From contig NW_025062475.1 of NCBI RefSeq assembly GCF_000002995.4, forward strand, positions 2,356,001 to 2,420,000: a DNA stretch of 64,000 bases. The letters are read 5' to 3'. This document shows positions 30,661 through 45,868 of this stretch, piece after piece (positions within the stretch are counted from its first letter, which is position 1; the number at the start of each line of letters is the position of its first letter). The notes under the pieces were generated by a model that was given only the letters and a program-made list of their open reading frames with translations, did not search any database and was not told where the DNA came from. The position numbers and the translations under genes were made by a program. The stretch comes from Brugia malayi. Its lineage: Eukaryota; Nematoda; Chromadorea; Rhabditida; Onchocercidae.

Positions 30661-32501
30661 TAACATTTCACATTTTGACAATCAATTTTTTCCCTAACTG
30701 GCAGTTCTGGTTGACAATTTGTTTTTTTTTTTTTGTTCTTTCCATTTCCTAAATTTTTCATATTTTTTTTTCAATTTTTAAATTCATTTCAATAAATTTA
30801 ATAATTTTTATTAAAGATAATATGTACACTAATTTATAATTTCATTCATTTTACCTGCTTATTTTTAACAATTAAACGAATAATATTCGTCAAGAATTTC
30901 AAGCTAGCATTTTTGCATTAAACAATTAATGACAAATAATGTTAGTTAATTTGATGTTAATAAAAAATTTGAAAAATAATGTTAATAATTAATGGTAATG
31001 AATGATAATAATGATAATTATTGTTAGTGGAAAATTATTGTTAATTAACATTGACAATTGATTATCTTTCACCATTATTAATGTTTTTTCTTTTTTTTTT
31101 CTTTGCATTAACAATACATTATAGCTAGTATTTGTGGAAAGAATATTATTAGTATTTGGTATTCATAATTGTTTGATTATTTTTCACCAATTATTTGTAA
31201 TAATAATGAAAGAAATTGTAATATATTTGCATAAGCATGAAGTTATTTATTTAAAGTTTGTTTATTTATTGCAAAAAGGAAAACGATACTTCCTGTTTGT
31301 TTAATTTATGCACACATACACATACATTAGACAGTTTAAGACAAGAAAGGCGAAATATCATTACTTTTTTAATAATAATACTTATTATTTGCTATTAATT
31401 GAGTAAATTAATTGAACTATTAAAAATATTAATTAATAATAGAATCCCAGTTTAATATAGCTTTTAAAAATTCTAATCATATGGTAAAATTTTATATGTT
31501 AAAATTAAACCAACGTATCAAAATTGGACAAATTTCTTCTTCTTTGAAAAGAGTTGCTTATTAATTAGTGACTAATGATAATCAATGATAATTTTGATGC
31601 ATTGCTTTTATCAGTCAGAAAATGAAGAATAGCAATTGAAATAGAATTAAATTTTGTTCTTTTGTATTCGAAATGATTCATTTGGATGTGATTGTTTATA
31701 GAATAGCTATTTAGGCATATGTTTTTTTTTTTTGAATATTGATGATAAAATGAACTTTAGAATAAATAAATGTGTATTAATAGTGTTATTCATATGATAT
31801 CACTTATTATCACTAATCAAAGACTATCAATTACTGTCAACAATCGTTTATTTTCAGTCGTTATCAGTCCTATAAATTGAACATCATTATTACATTATTA
31901 TTATTTATTACCGAATGACAATCGTACAAATGATTGTTATCAATGATTATCATTTTCTTTCGATTAAAAAAATAAACATATATAACTTAAAATACTTTAC
32001 ATTTGTTATACGCATATTATTAAGATAAATTAATTAACGTTGTAGTATTGAATGCCTAATTTTCTAGAATACGTAAATACATATTACAACATAAATACAT
32101 ATTTTGACCTATTTTTACTTAATAAAATGGTAAAGTGTTATGATGATTGTTAATAAAGTGGTAAAATGCTATGACGATTGCAATTAAATTTACATTTTAG
32201 TATCTATAAATGTTACTATCCAAAATTTTGTCATGTAATAGTAGTCATAACCTAAATAAGATAAAGATGAGTATTAAATCATTTTATTATTTGTTTGATT
32301 TCGTCTTAAAAATTTTTAAATTCATTTATTTATTTTTCATCAAATTTTTGTTATTTTTATTTTTTTGTTTTTCTATTATCATTGTGATAATATACTATTG
32401 TATTATTTCATTAACGATTAATAGTATTTTAAAGTTATATCATTTTTGAAATAATATAACTGACGTATTCATTTCGTTATAAAAAAATTTTTTTTGTGTA
32501 G

Positions 32502-32508
32502 TTTTCAG
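32502..32508 (+). promoter_or_regulatory. Acceptor 14 nt before TMEM131 start
   Basis: TTTTCAG ends at 32508 and the ATG follows at 32523, consistent with SL trans-splicing or a 5' UTR intron. Confidence 0.5.
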
Positions 32509-32522
32509 ATTTGGAATGTATA

Positions 32523-35500
32523 ATGATTGGCAGCGACAGTATGATTATTGGAAAATATTTCTTGTTGACACTGGTGCTACAGCTTGATTACACCATACGA
32601 CACTGTTGGGCTACAGCTGAAGGAACTTTCGATCTGAGCATTGAATTACCCTTTATGGCTACTGCATTTGTTCAAACAGGAAATGAATTACATTATTTTT
32701 CGGATATCGAATATCATGATTCATTTGCTAATAGTGCACCTTTAAAAAGGTATTCTTTTCTTCTTTCTGTTTCATTATTGAATAATTTACTTCTAAGAGC
32801 ACTTTTTTTTTTTTTTTTTTATTTCGAATGAATTGAATTAAAGATTGAATGCTAAATGTATGCACTTGCATAACATGGTGAAATGAATAATATGGAGAAA
32901 TGATTTTTAGTCTTGGAATTAATCCGTCACATTTACTAAAATTATAAACCTAGAATCTTTATGATTTTCATTAATTATATCCTTTTGTAGTCGTATGAAT
33001 CATTTCAAAGTTCATATTTCAGGTTTAATTTCTTTCCATATCTTTATCATTATTTATTGATGAAAATTTTGCAGCAGTGATCAGAATGCGGCAATGCTTA
33101 ATAATCAATTACAATTCACTCCCAATGAATTACAATTTGATGAACAGTAAGTTTTCTTTTCGAATGAATTCACTGATAACCGAATAAAAAGTGATTGGAT
33201 GATCAGCAGCGATAATTTCTGTTAAGGTCAATCAGACATTCAAACATTTTGAAGTTTTTGAATTTTCAAAAATTTTGGTTTTTTCAAATTAGCAACTTTG
33301 TTATTTTTTTTTTTGTAACATATAAATCTTAGGTCATTGGGTGTGGCAAGACAGCAGGAAGTTCGGGTACACAATCCAACTGCTTCAACTGTTCGTTTTG
33401 ATGCGATTTCTGGTTCCACCGTCCATTTTCATTGCTCATTTCCGGAACATAAGGTGAAATTTCCGACTATTATTCCCAAATTAAAAAACACTGAAATTAG
33501 TGTAGATGGAATTTTTTTTTTGTTTTATTGTAGCGTAGAATTGTAATTGATGTGCAGAAAGAATATAGAAAATTTTTAAAGCATTATTACTTGAATTACT
33601 TGAGTCTTTTGCAGTTTTTATTTTTTGCAAAAAAAAAGTGAATTTTTTTTAATTTTGCCGAAAAAAACATTTTTGAAACACATCCATTTCTTTCAGACTG
33701 TGAATCCTGGTGAGTCCACTACTTTCAGCGTAGTTTTTTTACCCCGGCAGGAAGGTTTAATTGAAAATATCCTCATTGTGCATTCATCACTCGGATCATT
33801 CACTTATTCGGTATCTTTTCCTTTGTATAACTGTTCAATAATAATATAATTATTCACTAACAACTTTTGTTTTTTTTTATTTGAAAAGCTTAATTCTTGA
33901 TAGACTTTTGCTTTTATGTAATATATCTTATTTATATAACTATCATCTCATCTCATTAATCAGTTTCTTTTCAAAAAAATTTAGCGATAAGTTTTTTTTT
34001 TTCTTTTTTTTGTTCATTTATGACTGAAGCATTGTCAATTTATTGAATAATTCTAAAATTTTCCAATATAGGTCAAAGGTAAAGGCAAAGGAAGTGCTTA
34101 TCGAATACGGCCGTTAGTTGGTGTTAAAATACCTGTTAACGGAACACTTATATCACCAGTGCAGTTACACAATCCACATCCAACAAGGTTACGCGTTACC
34201 GAAATATACAGCAGTGATGGTGATTTACATTTGGAACTTCCAGACATTGCTCCTGAAACTCATCATCCAGTTTCATTATGGGTATGATGTAGCTTTTTCG
34301 TTCTTATAAATCATTACGTATATCCAACAATACGTAAAATAGCAAACTTAGTTTTAAAGTAAAACTCATGAGCTGACCATTAAGCACAGTTTTAGTTTGT
34401 TGGTAAGTTGTGCTCATTAATCTAAACTTGAGTATGATGAGTTCAATTCCTTAAATGCTTTTTTTGAGTTATATGTTACAGTTTAATTAAACTATAATAT
34501 ATTTTTTGGACATTTTGCCAAACTTTAGTTCCAGTTTGTTTGAAAATTGTATTTTCTATTTGATCAGTTTTAATAAAAAAAATGGAAATTTGATGAGTTT
34601 CTGGTGCAAACGAAAACTTTGCATATTTCTATTTTATTAAGTTTTTGTTTACGAAGACCTGAAAAACCATGTGTTACATCGTAGTACTAAATTATTTTCT
34701 CTACTTCATAACTTGATTTATTTTTCCAGATATTATTAGGTTGAGACCCTAAATTTTATAAATTTGCTTTAAAGTAGAAAAAATATTTGCTATATAAAGC
34801 AGTATTATTCTTTATATAATTTTTTTCTCAGAGTTGATAAAAGTCATTTTTTAGGATATTGCTCCATATGAAACGAAGACTGTAATGAATGCGAAACTAC
34901 TTGGAGCACGGGAACGGAATTCTAGTGCGTATATAAGAATCAAAACTAATCGAAAGAGACGTAAAGTGATCGACAAATCGTCATCAAAGATATCATTACA
35001 AACGAATTTTGACGTGGAACACGTTGAAGATACACTTATTATTCCTATAGAGGTAAATACTTCGCAGAAATGTTAGTCTACGCCAAGAAGAATCGATTTT
35101 TTGTTTTTGTTTTTGTTCGAAGATATTTAAACATAGTAATTTTTGAGTACGATATGATTTAGTACAAAATAATATGACGTATAAAAAGATTTTTTTAGGT
35201 AGAAATTACGAAGAAACGTGGATTGTATGCTACGGTAGATTTGTTAGATTTTGGTTTAATTCGATCCGGTGATAAATCTTCTGAATTAATGCTGGAAATC
35301 GTTTCTACACTCGAAAAAGGCATCGAAATTGAGGTATTTTTTTTTGTGGATATCATTGATGATTTCAATTGACTCTAATTGCCCGAAAAAAACTAGCCTG
35401 TTTATTTTACGTCTGGAGTTTCTAATTGTTTGCCAGCTTATAATGAATGAAGCATTTTTGAGATTGACTGAGGAGTGTTTTATCTTAAGTAACATTCTGT

Positions 35501-37256
35501 AAAAGATTTTTTTTTTTTTTTTTTCAATGCTTTTTTTGTCATGATCTGCTGCTTAAGCGAAAATAAGTCCAGAGGAGCTGCTTTTTCATTTATTTGAAAT
35601 AACTTCTTACTCAAAAAGCAGTTGAGTTTGCTGCATAAATATTCCTTGCTACAAGCCTCACTACTTTTTGAATGGTATTTTGCTTTTCATTCGGATTTTC
35701 ACTTTAAGAGTCTTTATTTGGAAGGCAATGAAAAACCCAGCGGTATTTATATGGAATTCGCTTCGAAGCCACCAATTTCCGTGAAATGTGGAGCAAGGCA
35801 GCAACCTGGTATGTTTTTTTTTTTTTTTTTGTTTTTCACTTACATTATGATTTTGTGAATTCTCATCGTTGTATCTGTAGTATCTCTTAGTGAAAACTAG
35901 CAATGTTATTTATCAAACTGGACAGTTAAACTGAGTGATTTTCGAACAATTTGATCTGTTCGAATAATTTAATAAATATTACATCTATTTAGAAATTATG
36001 AATGGTTTGAATTTTCACATTTATAGGCGCATCAAAAGCAATAGCAAAAATTATATTCGACACAAAATTATTGCGTAACAATGAAGAAGGACCAAAGTTG
36101 GTTCGTTATAAAGGAAGAATTGTAGCTGAAAGTCGCGGTGGTACCTATAATATTACCATACCATATACAGCACAGGTTTATTACGGGTAAATTCATCGAT
36201 ATCGTAAAAATTTTTTGTTCTGTATTGGAAAATTTTCAAATTTTAGTTGATGTTCTAGTCATTCCTGTTATATATTTCAATTCCAGTTCAATAAGACCGA
36301 AAGTGGAAGAAACGGCTTTTCATAGTCTTCTAAAGCCTCCTGTCACACGGAGTATTTCATTAACCAACGATTTACCATTTGGAGTTGCTGTATGGAAAAT
36401 AACTTTAGATAGAGAAGCACAGAGATTTTTTAAAGTAATTGTTTAACTAATTGATAAATGTTTTCATTGCTATTTTTTATTCAGAAGACTTTTTTAAACT
36501 GTTTCCAATTCGGCTGTAGTATAATGTGAAATTTTATTGCATTAAACAATCGAAACTTATCGTGATAATCAAAATATTCACTTCTATATTTTTTAAAAAT
36601 TTACCTATTAGCATTTTTTAATTTTTTGGTCGGATTTCGGTATCTTAACTTTTTTTAATATTAAAACTTCTTTAACAAAATGAATTGTTAAAAAAAAAAA
36701 CTGCTTTTTTTAGGCAAAGTTAATTTCAAATGTAATAACTATGGCTGCCGGCGAGACAAAATCCGTCATTTATTTGCAGTACATAAGAAAGGAAAAAGAT
36801 GGATTCGCAACATTTTTTAATGTCTATACCAATGTTACGACATTTCAAATACCACTTGTTATATTCAGTGGGAAATTGAAGGTGAAAATTTCCAAATTTT
36901 CTAAATTAATTTAAATAACGATGGTGATGGGTTTAAAACACTACGATGTGAATAAATATTCAGAAATGCTTGAATTCTTATGTTTTTTGTTTCATGTGTC
37001 GAAGTATGTCTTTCATGCTGAAACTCATTTTCCATTTCGATATGTTAGAAAGCAGTAAAAATTTTTTTTATTGTTTAAATAATTCTCTTTTTTCTAAAAT
37101 ATCTTTTTTTAGACTTTTTTTTCTTCATTTTAATATTTTTTATATTGTTTTTTGTATATTGTTTGCTTAGTTTAGATAGTTTTGCACTCATCGCATCAGA
37201 AGGAATTCAATTTCGGTTTGATTGATGCTGGTGATAGCCGTTCAATCCAGGTGATT

Positions 37257-37291
<35 letters not shown>

Positions 37292-40200
37292 TTTCAAAAG
37301 TAATAATTTGTTGCTGGATTAACGATTAGGAAAGAAAAAATTTGCTGTGAAGAATTTTTTTTTTGTTTTGTAAATGCAGTATATAGCAAAGACGAGGACG
37401 AGAAAAAGCGAAAGGCTTAAAATCGCTATACTATTACAGTTTTCCATAATAAACGAAAATCCGGTAACCATTACTGTGAAGAATTTAAAGAGAGCATTAC
37501 CATCAATAACGACATTGTCATTATTGAGTATACAAACTGGACAAAGCTTAAGCTCAAATTTGACAGATCTTAAGAAATCAAAATTGTCAGAAGTTTATCG
37601 AGAGGTTTGTATATTTCAAAGATTAATTTTTACTTTAATTTAGTTGTTGCTTGTGTATTAGCAGTGCTTTAACAAAAAACGTCCAACTGAGCCATAAAAA
37701 AATAAAATGAAATTTATATGGTGTGCAATGTCAAAAAGCCTGTAAATCGTTATGTTCATATGATATTTAGAGACAAATATCAGTGAAATTTATAGGTAAA
37801 CTTGGGTAGAGAATTTCACTTCAAGTTCTTTTTCTTAATTATTGATGCACTATTTCTTCGTTTTTAAGGGTGAAGATTTTCGATTATTTGGTTCTAGTTT
37901 TGCGGTCTTCAGATATACTTTGAGAGCTCCAAATGATCGTGCCATTTTGTTTGATGAATTTATCATTGAAACTGATTTTGAATATTCGTAAGTTTCCTTT
38001 TTTATCAAGCAAATGATTTTAATAAGTTTTTCTTTTCTTTATAATAATTTGAGGAAATATAGACTGTTTCTGGCTTTGTTTCTTTTCTAATAGTGGTTTA
38101 ATTTAAAAATTATGTTAAACTACATTAACTTTTTGTTTATAAGGCAGTATATTAGTATTCATTATTTACGTCATCCAATTTAGCATTTTTGCTCTTTTCC
38201 AGTTCATTCCCGGTGAATTATTCAGTTGGTCAAGGTACAGTAGTAGCTGTACCCGAAGAGCTCATTTTTCCTGATGCATTTCCTGGACGTATTAGCTCAC
38301 ATTCATTAAAGGTAATTGTAAGAGATCAATATTCATTTTTGCATCGTTTTAATTTTTTCGTCTCATTAACAAAAAAATAATATAGCTTTATTAATCTTGT
38401 TATATTAAAGGCGAATTTATTCAGAACAATTCATTTTGTCAGCATTTGAAAACTTTCATTCATAGCTGATTTCATTTAAATGCTACTATACTATTCGCAT
38501 AGAAAATGTTTTTAACTTTATAATAACCTTACATTAGAATTTTTAAGCTCTCGGAAGCATATATATGTTACAAAGTTTGAAATTCAAAAGCAAGCAATTT
38601 TCTAAGCTCATGATAAATATTTCAGGTATTTAGTACCTTTAAGGAAGATATGCGTGTTTTGCGAATATCATCATTATTTGGTAGCCGAAAAATATTTTTT
38701 GAGGCGGCAAATCCAGAAAGTACTCCCGTTATCAAAACTAAAGCACTTTCTGATCTCGGCCGTGTGCATGTCATGCCAAGTGTCAATTGTACAGACGATT
38801 GTTATGTCGGTATCGCTTTTTTGTTTTAATCGTTGCATTAAAAATGCTAAAAATAAATTTATTGTTTAATCTAATTAAGCTGCAAGGAAAATTTAGATCT
38901 GTTGATTCATCGAATAGATCAACATAATAGAATAGATGGGTTTTGCTCGAATGAATAAAGTATTATCAAAAAGAAATTGATTAAAATAGTATATAAAATG
39001 CTGTTGAAATAAACATTTTCCTTTACTCAGGTATGCCTCTGCACACGGCCGATGGACAGTGGTTTACATATGGCGTGAAATTACCGCAGAATTTGGCTGA
39101 AATCGACTACTATCTTTACAGCAGGTTCGAGTTTGTATTCGTGTAAATATAACTTGTTTCATAATATTAGTGGTTATAATTCCAAAATTCTGAATTTCAT
39201 TTCCAGATTACGACGAAAATTTTTTGCGCTGCAAGCTGAAGGCAAAAATTACATAAATGAAACTATCATTATTGATACCGATAAGGTAGAACACTTAATT
39301 AATCTAATTTTCTTATTTGTATATAATTGAAAATAATGTTTTTGTTGAGATTTTGACTTCAGTTTTACTCTTGGTTTCTTATATATTTCGGAATTTCAGG
39401 TTAAGCATTTGGAAGTGCCGCTGACCTCAAAGCTTGTTTGGCCAAAACTTTTAACTCGCACCGCTGTTCATTTTCCTTTAACGGCTGTGGGAAATTTTAC
39501 CGTTAGTTTCAAGTGATTTTAAAATTAAGTTTTTAAACTGATTACTTATCTTCCTTTACTATGGTTAAAAAATTTCAACTTTCGATCTTCATGTTTTTTT
39601 TATCATGTTCTTTGATCCTTAATTTATTTCAGATAGTGAACTTAACCTTAACAAATCCATCGTCGCTACCGGTTGCTGTGCAGTTATTACCACTGGTCAT
39701 TTATCCTGATGCTGATACGCTAATTGATTTTTTCCGGAGTGAGCTGGATTCACCACTTACAGAACCAATTGAAATGAATGAAACATTAATGTTTTCTTTA
39801 CGAGATACAGAACTATTCACTTTAAAACCTGATAGTCCAGTACCGAAATTAAGGGAAGAATTGGAAGACATTCTTGGAATACCGGTTCCAAAGTAAGTGT
39901 TTCACTACTCTATACTCTATACAACATCGCTTCAACCATTTGTTCAAAAATATAAGTTTTATTCAGGATTTCTATTCAGAATAGTTCTTTTTCAGATTTA
40001 CCTTATCAATGTTGCTACAGCCAGGTATGAAAGTACGTGTTCGTGTTGGATTCTTACCTTCTGATTATATTCTTCGTTCATCGCTACTTCTGATTCGGTA
40101 TCGTTTTTATGAGATTCTCGAAACTAGTCTTTTGAAACTTGTGGATACTTTTTTTTTTTTTTTTTTATTACGATTATAATGTTAATAACTTTGCAATAAT

Positions 40201-43200
40201 TTGACGTTACATTTCGATAATTATGTCGTGGTGAGATGTTTGTGCACCTAAGTGACATATTAGTTTAAAGAAATCTTTTCACTTCATTCTTCATTTTGTA
40301 ATGAAATTGAATTTAAGCAATAACTTAACGGTTCTGGAACCAGTTGTATTATATGGCCGTGGAGCTCGTATGGATATGCAAGTAGAAGGTCGTGCTGCAA
40401 GAACTCGCGATCCATTAACTTTTGAAATACAGCCGCGTCATCTTTCAGATTGTCACAATCCAAAACGTTTGCTTTCTTCATAATTTATCATTTACTTCCG
40501 ACGTTTCTGACTTCCAATTTAAATTTTATTCCATCTTCTACATGACTTGATGTTTTCTGATGCTTTAAATTAAGTGGCAGTTATCTCACCTCTAGTTTTT
40601 TTTTAATTTTCTTAATGCTACTTTTCAGGTTTAACGCATAAATTTTTCACGACACTCACTGTAAAACGTTCCTTTACCGTCATGAATACTGGTGAAGTAG
40701 TATTTACAGTCGTCAATATGAGTATTAATAATGTTCCTTGTGAAAATCGTGGCTTTCATATCCTGAACTGTCATCCATTTCGGCTTAAACCGAATGAAAC
40801 ACACATTTTAGATATCGCGTTAGTTTTTTTTTCTGAATTATCTATTTGATATAATTTTTGCAAGCATAGCAACTGTTCTGATTTTTCAAGTTTATTGAGG
40901 TTGTTTTAAAACGAATGGAAAAATTAGTTATGTATGGTTGAAAAATTAGAAGGATTGAAAGTATGGGTTATGATTTCAGATATACACCTGATTTTTTGAT
41001 GTCATGGAATGAAGCTGCGTTGCAATTTTATATGCATATGAACGGGACATCATGGCTGTTCCCAATGGGTGCATCCATACCACGACATATGCTAGCTAAA
41101 TGTCATGCAGCTTTACCACGACCACCTTTTGAAAGTTTCATGTACTATTCCTGTATATCTGCTTTAATGTGAGCTTTCTTTAAAAAAAAACATAAATGAA
41201 ATAAGCAAATAAGGCAATCATAAGGATTCAATCTTAGTCAAAAATGTCTCAGTGAATATTTTAACATTAGCTTTGGATAGTTCATCCATTATATATTTCC
41301 TAAATAGCCTATAAGCTATCAGATTTGACTTCTTTTTAATACCTAAGACAGTTTCATTAATTTATATAAAGTTGCCTTCTAGATATATAACTTCAAATTT
41401 ATTCCGAAGTTTACAAAATAATTTCTAATTTCAGATTATGCCTTATATGTACTATTGCTTGTGCATATTTGGAAGGTGATAGAACGGTTCTGTGTGGTAT
41501 AAGACAACAATTTGGTCACATACGACGGGTAGATATGAACACCAATGATATGCGACGCACTCGTGATAGAGGACTCTTTTCTCTGTGTATTCTTTTTTGT
41601 TTTGTTTGTTATAACGTTATTAACATTGAATTAAATATTTTGATAGTATTAATTCTCATTTTTCGTTTAAATACATTATCACTGCAATCTGTGGAAAGTA
41701 CTACGAAATTTTATTAGTTATGAATTGAGCGTTTTTAAACACAATAATTGAGACAGTGTAAAAGGATCTCATTAGATGGAAAGATAACATTTAGTTTTTT
41801 GTATTTGTTTATTTTATTTTTTTTTTTTTGTTTTACGCATTTCTTTTCGAGATTCTTTTTTCAGCAAGATTGAAACCATCACCACCTCGTCGATATGTTT
41901 TGCATTATTCCGAAGATTCTAATTTGTTGATACGTTCATTCTGGCAAACAGCAAACAGTGTTTTATGGTTATTTTCATTCGTATGGCAATTCCGTGGTGA
42001 TTATGTAAGTTCTTTTTCTTTGTTCAAATTATTTTTTTAGATTATTAAAAGTGCTTTGCATCATCTATTATTAGTAGGCATCATCTATTATTAGTAATAA
42101 TTTATAATCCTGAATGAATTCCTTTTTGTAATTTGTAAACATTTCCAAAATATATATCATTGTTGTTTTTGTATTCCGCAAATATGTAAGATTAATTATT
42201 TCATTGTTATATTTTCTATACTGCTATATTTAATATCATATTGCTAAGAGTATACCGCATGTTAATTAAATTCGTTGAAATTGCATAAGTAATGAATTTA
42301 TTCCAAAAATCATTATTATTCACACTTCTTTAATTACAATTACTTGTTGTTTATCATCAAAGCAACATTTCTGGATTTCTCATCTTCGTAACAAAATTCT
42401 GTGATTTCTTATCTTCAGAAGTTTCTGTTTCAGACACGCGTGACAGTAAAACCGACAAGAACACGTCAAAAGAAAGCATTGGTCAAATGTCATGCTGATC
42501 CGACCTATTCTACTAAAAGTGTATCTTTAGATAACAATAAATCAGCATCGACACGATCTGATTCGTGCAGTACAACAACTAGCGGGTCCAGTTCAATAGG
42601 GAAGCGATATGGCTGCAAAACGTATGATGCAAAATATATATATATATTTTTTAGAATTCATTATTAGCACTATATTATCAAAAAAGCATTTTTTGTAAAT
42701 AATGAACTCTACTTATTCCTGATCGAGAATTCTATCAAATCCTAAAATTGTGATTAGAGCTATTTAGAAATTGTGGATTATATGCATTTGGTATAGAAAA
42801 ATAAATTCCATATAGTATTCTGGTTTAATTTTTGGTCATATTTCATAATGGTTGAAATTTTTACAAAAATATTGTTATAGTTCTGGTCTTTTACCATATT
42901 CAGTTGGACACACAATGCCTAATAGTAATTCTCCGAAGAATGTATCGGTTAATGGAGTGTGCAAATCTACAAAGGAAAAAGTAATGAGCTTTGATGTTGT
43001 TCAAAAGAAGAAACTGATTTTTTTTTATCCGCTAAAATTTTGAGTTAACCATATTTTAAATTAGATTTCAGTAAATATTCGCAGATTGTTTTTTTAGATA
43101 AATGCAGAAAAGGCATCATTTCTAAAAGCGAAAGAAACAAAAGAAAATCGTTCAGGTAAAAATATTGTTTGAAAATAGTTATGGATCCAGTTTTAGTTCA

Positions 43201-45868
43201 TAGTTTTGATGTTGACCTACATATATTTTCGCTATTAAATGCTTTTCATAGTCAATTTTCATTTTTAAAAGTGAATAAGGTCATTTCAGATAATCTTAGC
43301 TTCTGGATTATTTCTGAGCTTAGATATATATCATTGAAGAATACAATGGATTCTTGAGCAATCTTGCTGATTTAAGCTTTTTTACTTAATAGTAATACGT
43401 TTTTTTGGAGGTGTTTCGTAAAATAGGGTTCGAAGAAAATAACTGAAAATTCTAAACTGTTGCAGCATAGCAATAATGAATTAATTTAAGATTCAAGTAG
43501 ATTACGACCTAAAACTGTTGTGGATGCTGCTGTTTCGTTGCCTTCAAGCACCCCTAACGGTTGTGTGAAAGATACAGGTTTAGTCCCTAATGAAAATCGA
43601 AATTCACGGGATACTAAAAAACCGGAGAAGTCGCACAGTGTTGCTACTGTTCAGACTGAGGATGTCAGCGTGATTAGTTACGACTGGCTTTCGGTAAATC
43701 GTGAGAAAGCTGTTGATGAAAGGTTGGAATTTAAACAAAAAGTCAAAAATTTAATGAAAAAAAGAGTAAATCCCTTTCGATCCAAATTTATTCCACATGC
43801 ATTTGGACTACATGAAAGAGATGTAGTGTTAATGCTAGGCATATTTTAGTATGTCATAAGTGGAATTAGAGGTATTTAAGTTTAGTTTTTGTAGACTGTA
43901 AAAACTTTTTAAATTCAATTCTTTTCTTTTTATCGTATTTCAAGATCTTTAGATCAGAAGCAGGATTGAGTGACACAAGCGCTCCGCCAGAGTGGGTGGA
44001 CGGTCCTGCTATAACAAATGGTAAGCTTTGTTGATTTGTAAGATTTTGTCATAGTTCAAGAAATGAAACGTAACATATTTCCTCAGCTAGTGGCATTATC
44101 CAGGAAATTCATCCTCCATCAAATTATTTGAAAATTCTTCGTTTCATTTTTGTTCCTAATTTTTAATTATAACCAAGTTTCACAGCCAAGGTTTATCTGT
44201 CAGTAAAGTTTTATTTTTTAGATGGAAATATTGACGATGACTTTAAAGCATTAGCCGATGCTGCTGAACGTTTATTCTTGTCGGAAAAAAAAGTACCTGC
44301 AGAACGGTTTTCAGTATCTCCACCATCATCCGTGAATACATTACATCAAATTCAGTTAGAACAAAGAAAGGATCAGCAAAGAAAACAAGAAAATTTTTCT
44401 AGAAATGGTAGATTTTTGATTAAAGAATATCTGATCTAAGAATTGATTAGCACTCTGTTTTTTTTTTTTTTTAAAAAAAAAAAAAATTGAATATGAAATT
44501 GATAATTCAGAATCTGAAACATTTGAAATAGATAGAAAGAATATTCTACTAGTAAAATACCAAAGTAATTTTCAAGCATTCTATTATAGAGGTTTTGGGT
44601 CCAGTTGGTTCTCAACGAAATGATAGCAGGCAAAGTGGTAATCGGCCAAGTGCGTTTATCGAGCAATTACAGAGAGAACGAAAACTAGCTGAGAATCAGT
44701 ATTTGAGAAATAAATGGTTAAAGGGTTCGTTTCATACATTTATTTTAAAACATTTTTAAAACATGAATTATACATTGGATCTGTTATAGTTTAACTGTTT
44801 TTGATTAGTCTAATTTTTGATTTTTGTTCAATACTTATTTGTTTAAAGTTTTGATTTTCATAAACAGTTAGTCAACCAAGATAAGATTTTTCCAAAATTT
44901 GGAATTAATACAAGGAAAATTTTGTATAATCAATCAAATGAACACAATGATTAGTATGTGATTGACTTGTCATTTTTATAATTTTTCATTGATAAGTAAC
45001 AACATTGTTGATAATCTGCAGTATAAAAAGTATATTACTTGAAATTTTCAAAGTATATAAAATATATTACTTTAAAAACAATTTATAATTTGGAAAATTG
45101 AGAATAAAAAATTTACATTTTTCAGAGCAAAAAGATGAAATTTGGCCAGGTTTTAACCTTAGACTTCCTACACTATCGGAAACTTTCTGCGATCGTGATT
45201 ATGATAAGCAGGGAAAGAATGAAAGTGTTTGGAAGGTTCCATCGATTTCTACCAATAATAATTGGTCACCACCAGCAAGAAATGATTTTGCCCAGCAACC
45301 GCCAACTTCAAATGATGCATGCAATTATCTTGCAGAATCAGTTCGTGCGTTTAGGCTTAATCCAGAAGCTCCACCATTTGTTATCGAAAATTCATCTCAT
45401 TCTCATCCTCCATCAACAAACTTAACAACAGGTTGTTAAATATTTAAATTCAGTTAATACTTCCAATTCGTGATCATCAAAGTTTCTTTTATCGTGAATA
45501 GCCCGTTTTTATGTTTTATTTCAAAAAACAGTTCCTTTTAACTGCTGAAAATCTTAATTTAGTTTCTTGCATGTCTTTTTTTTTTTTTTTTTTTTTTTTC
45601 AGTACCAGTTTTTCCATCGCGTCATCCAACAGCATCATGTCAACAAACAAGATCGGATCACAGAATGCATGATCACAATACTTTTATTGATGATCCACTA
45701 GGATTATCTGGAAGTCTTTTTGGTGGTGGTTCGGCGAACATTTGGGCCAGTGATCCACGTTCAACATCCGAAATAATATCTGGGGATAATAGATCCGAGA
45801 TTGATCCGAATTCTGTCTTTTGGGCTAAGATGTTTGCAGCTGATGATAAGAGAGAGAAGTACTCATAA
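32523..45868 (+). CDS. tmem-131: TMEM131 orthologue, collagen/secretory cargo trafficking protein
   Basis: Type I membrane protein of the ER; TMEM131 family members bind procollagen through luminal PapD-like domains and TRAPPIII through the cytosolic tail (family knowledge). 35 exons: 32523-32749, 33075-33146, 33333-33453, 33697-33810, 34072-34281, 34855-35052, 35199-35333, 35709-35808, 36027-36186, 36287-36434, 36714-36881, 37176-37250, 37380-37604, 37869-37987, 38203-38311, 38626-38809, 39031-39124, 39207-39285, 39400-39501, 39633-39892, 39996-40097, 40318-40466, 40629-40818, 40980-41168, 41435-41586, 41865-42004, 42434-42621, 42881-42980, 43098-43155, 43491-43822, 43945-44020, 44222-44407, 44590-44724, 45126-45431, 45603-45868. 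These give 1823 codons (human about 1883), all in phase. A signal peptide starts the protein. Signature blocks include SGSTVHFHCSF, YRIRPLVGVKIPVNGT, CTDDCYVGMP, HMLAKCHAALPRPP and the TM helix SALILCLICTIACAYLEG. The tail has APPEWVDGP. The donors at 41586 and 43822 are the least certain. AATAAA at 45939-45944. Confidence 0.93.

Larger units (their letters stand above)
22410..32522. other. Ten-kilobase AT-rich, microsatellite-dense region
   Basis: No confident gene was found. The sequence is dominated by A/T homopolymers, (GA)n at 23152-23185, 23401-23460 and 25129-25162, (CT)n at 25507-25559 and 26350-26383, a 31-bp minisatellite at 27049-27416, AAT-type runs at 28571-28790, ATT-type runs at 29105-29219, a 30-nt poly-T near 29740-29769 and (CA)n at 30572-30660. 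The only stretch with coding character is near 23480-23700 (separate entry). The last part before 32508 is the TMEM131 5' flank. Confidence 0.6.

Noticed and set aside
30489..30761. Minus-strand ORF with Cys/Val repeats
   Set aside because: It is the translation of the CA microsatellite.
38654..38869. Plus-strand ORF with several cysteines inside TMEM131
   Set aside because: It is the shifted frame of exon 38626-38809; the other frame gives the conserved CTDDCYVG block.
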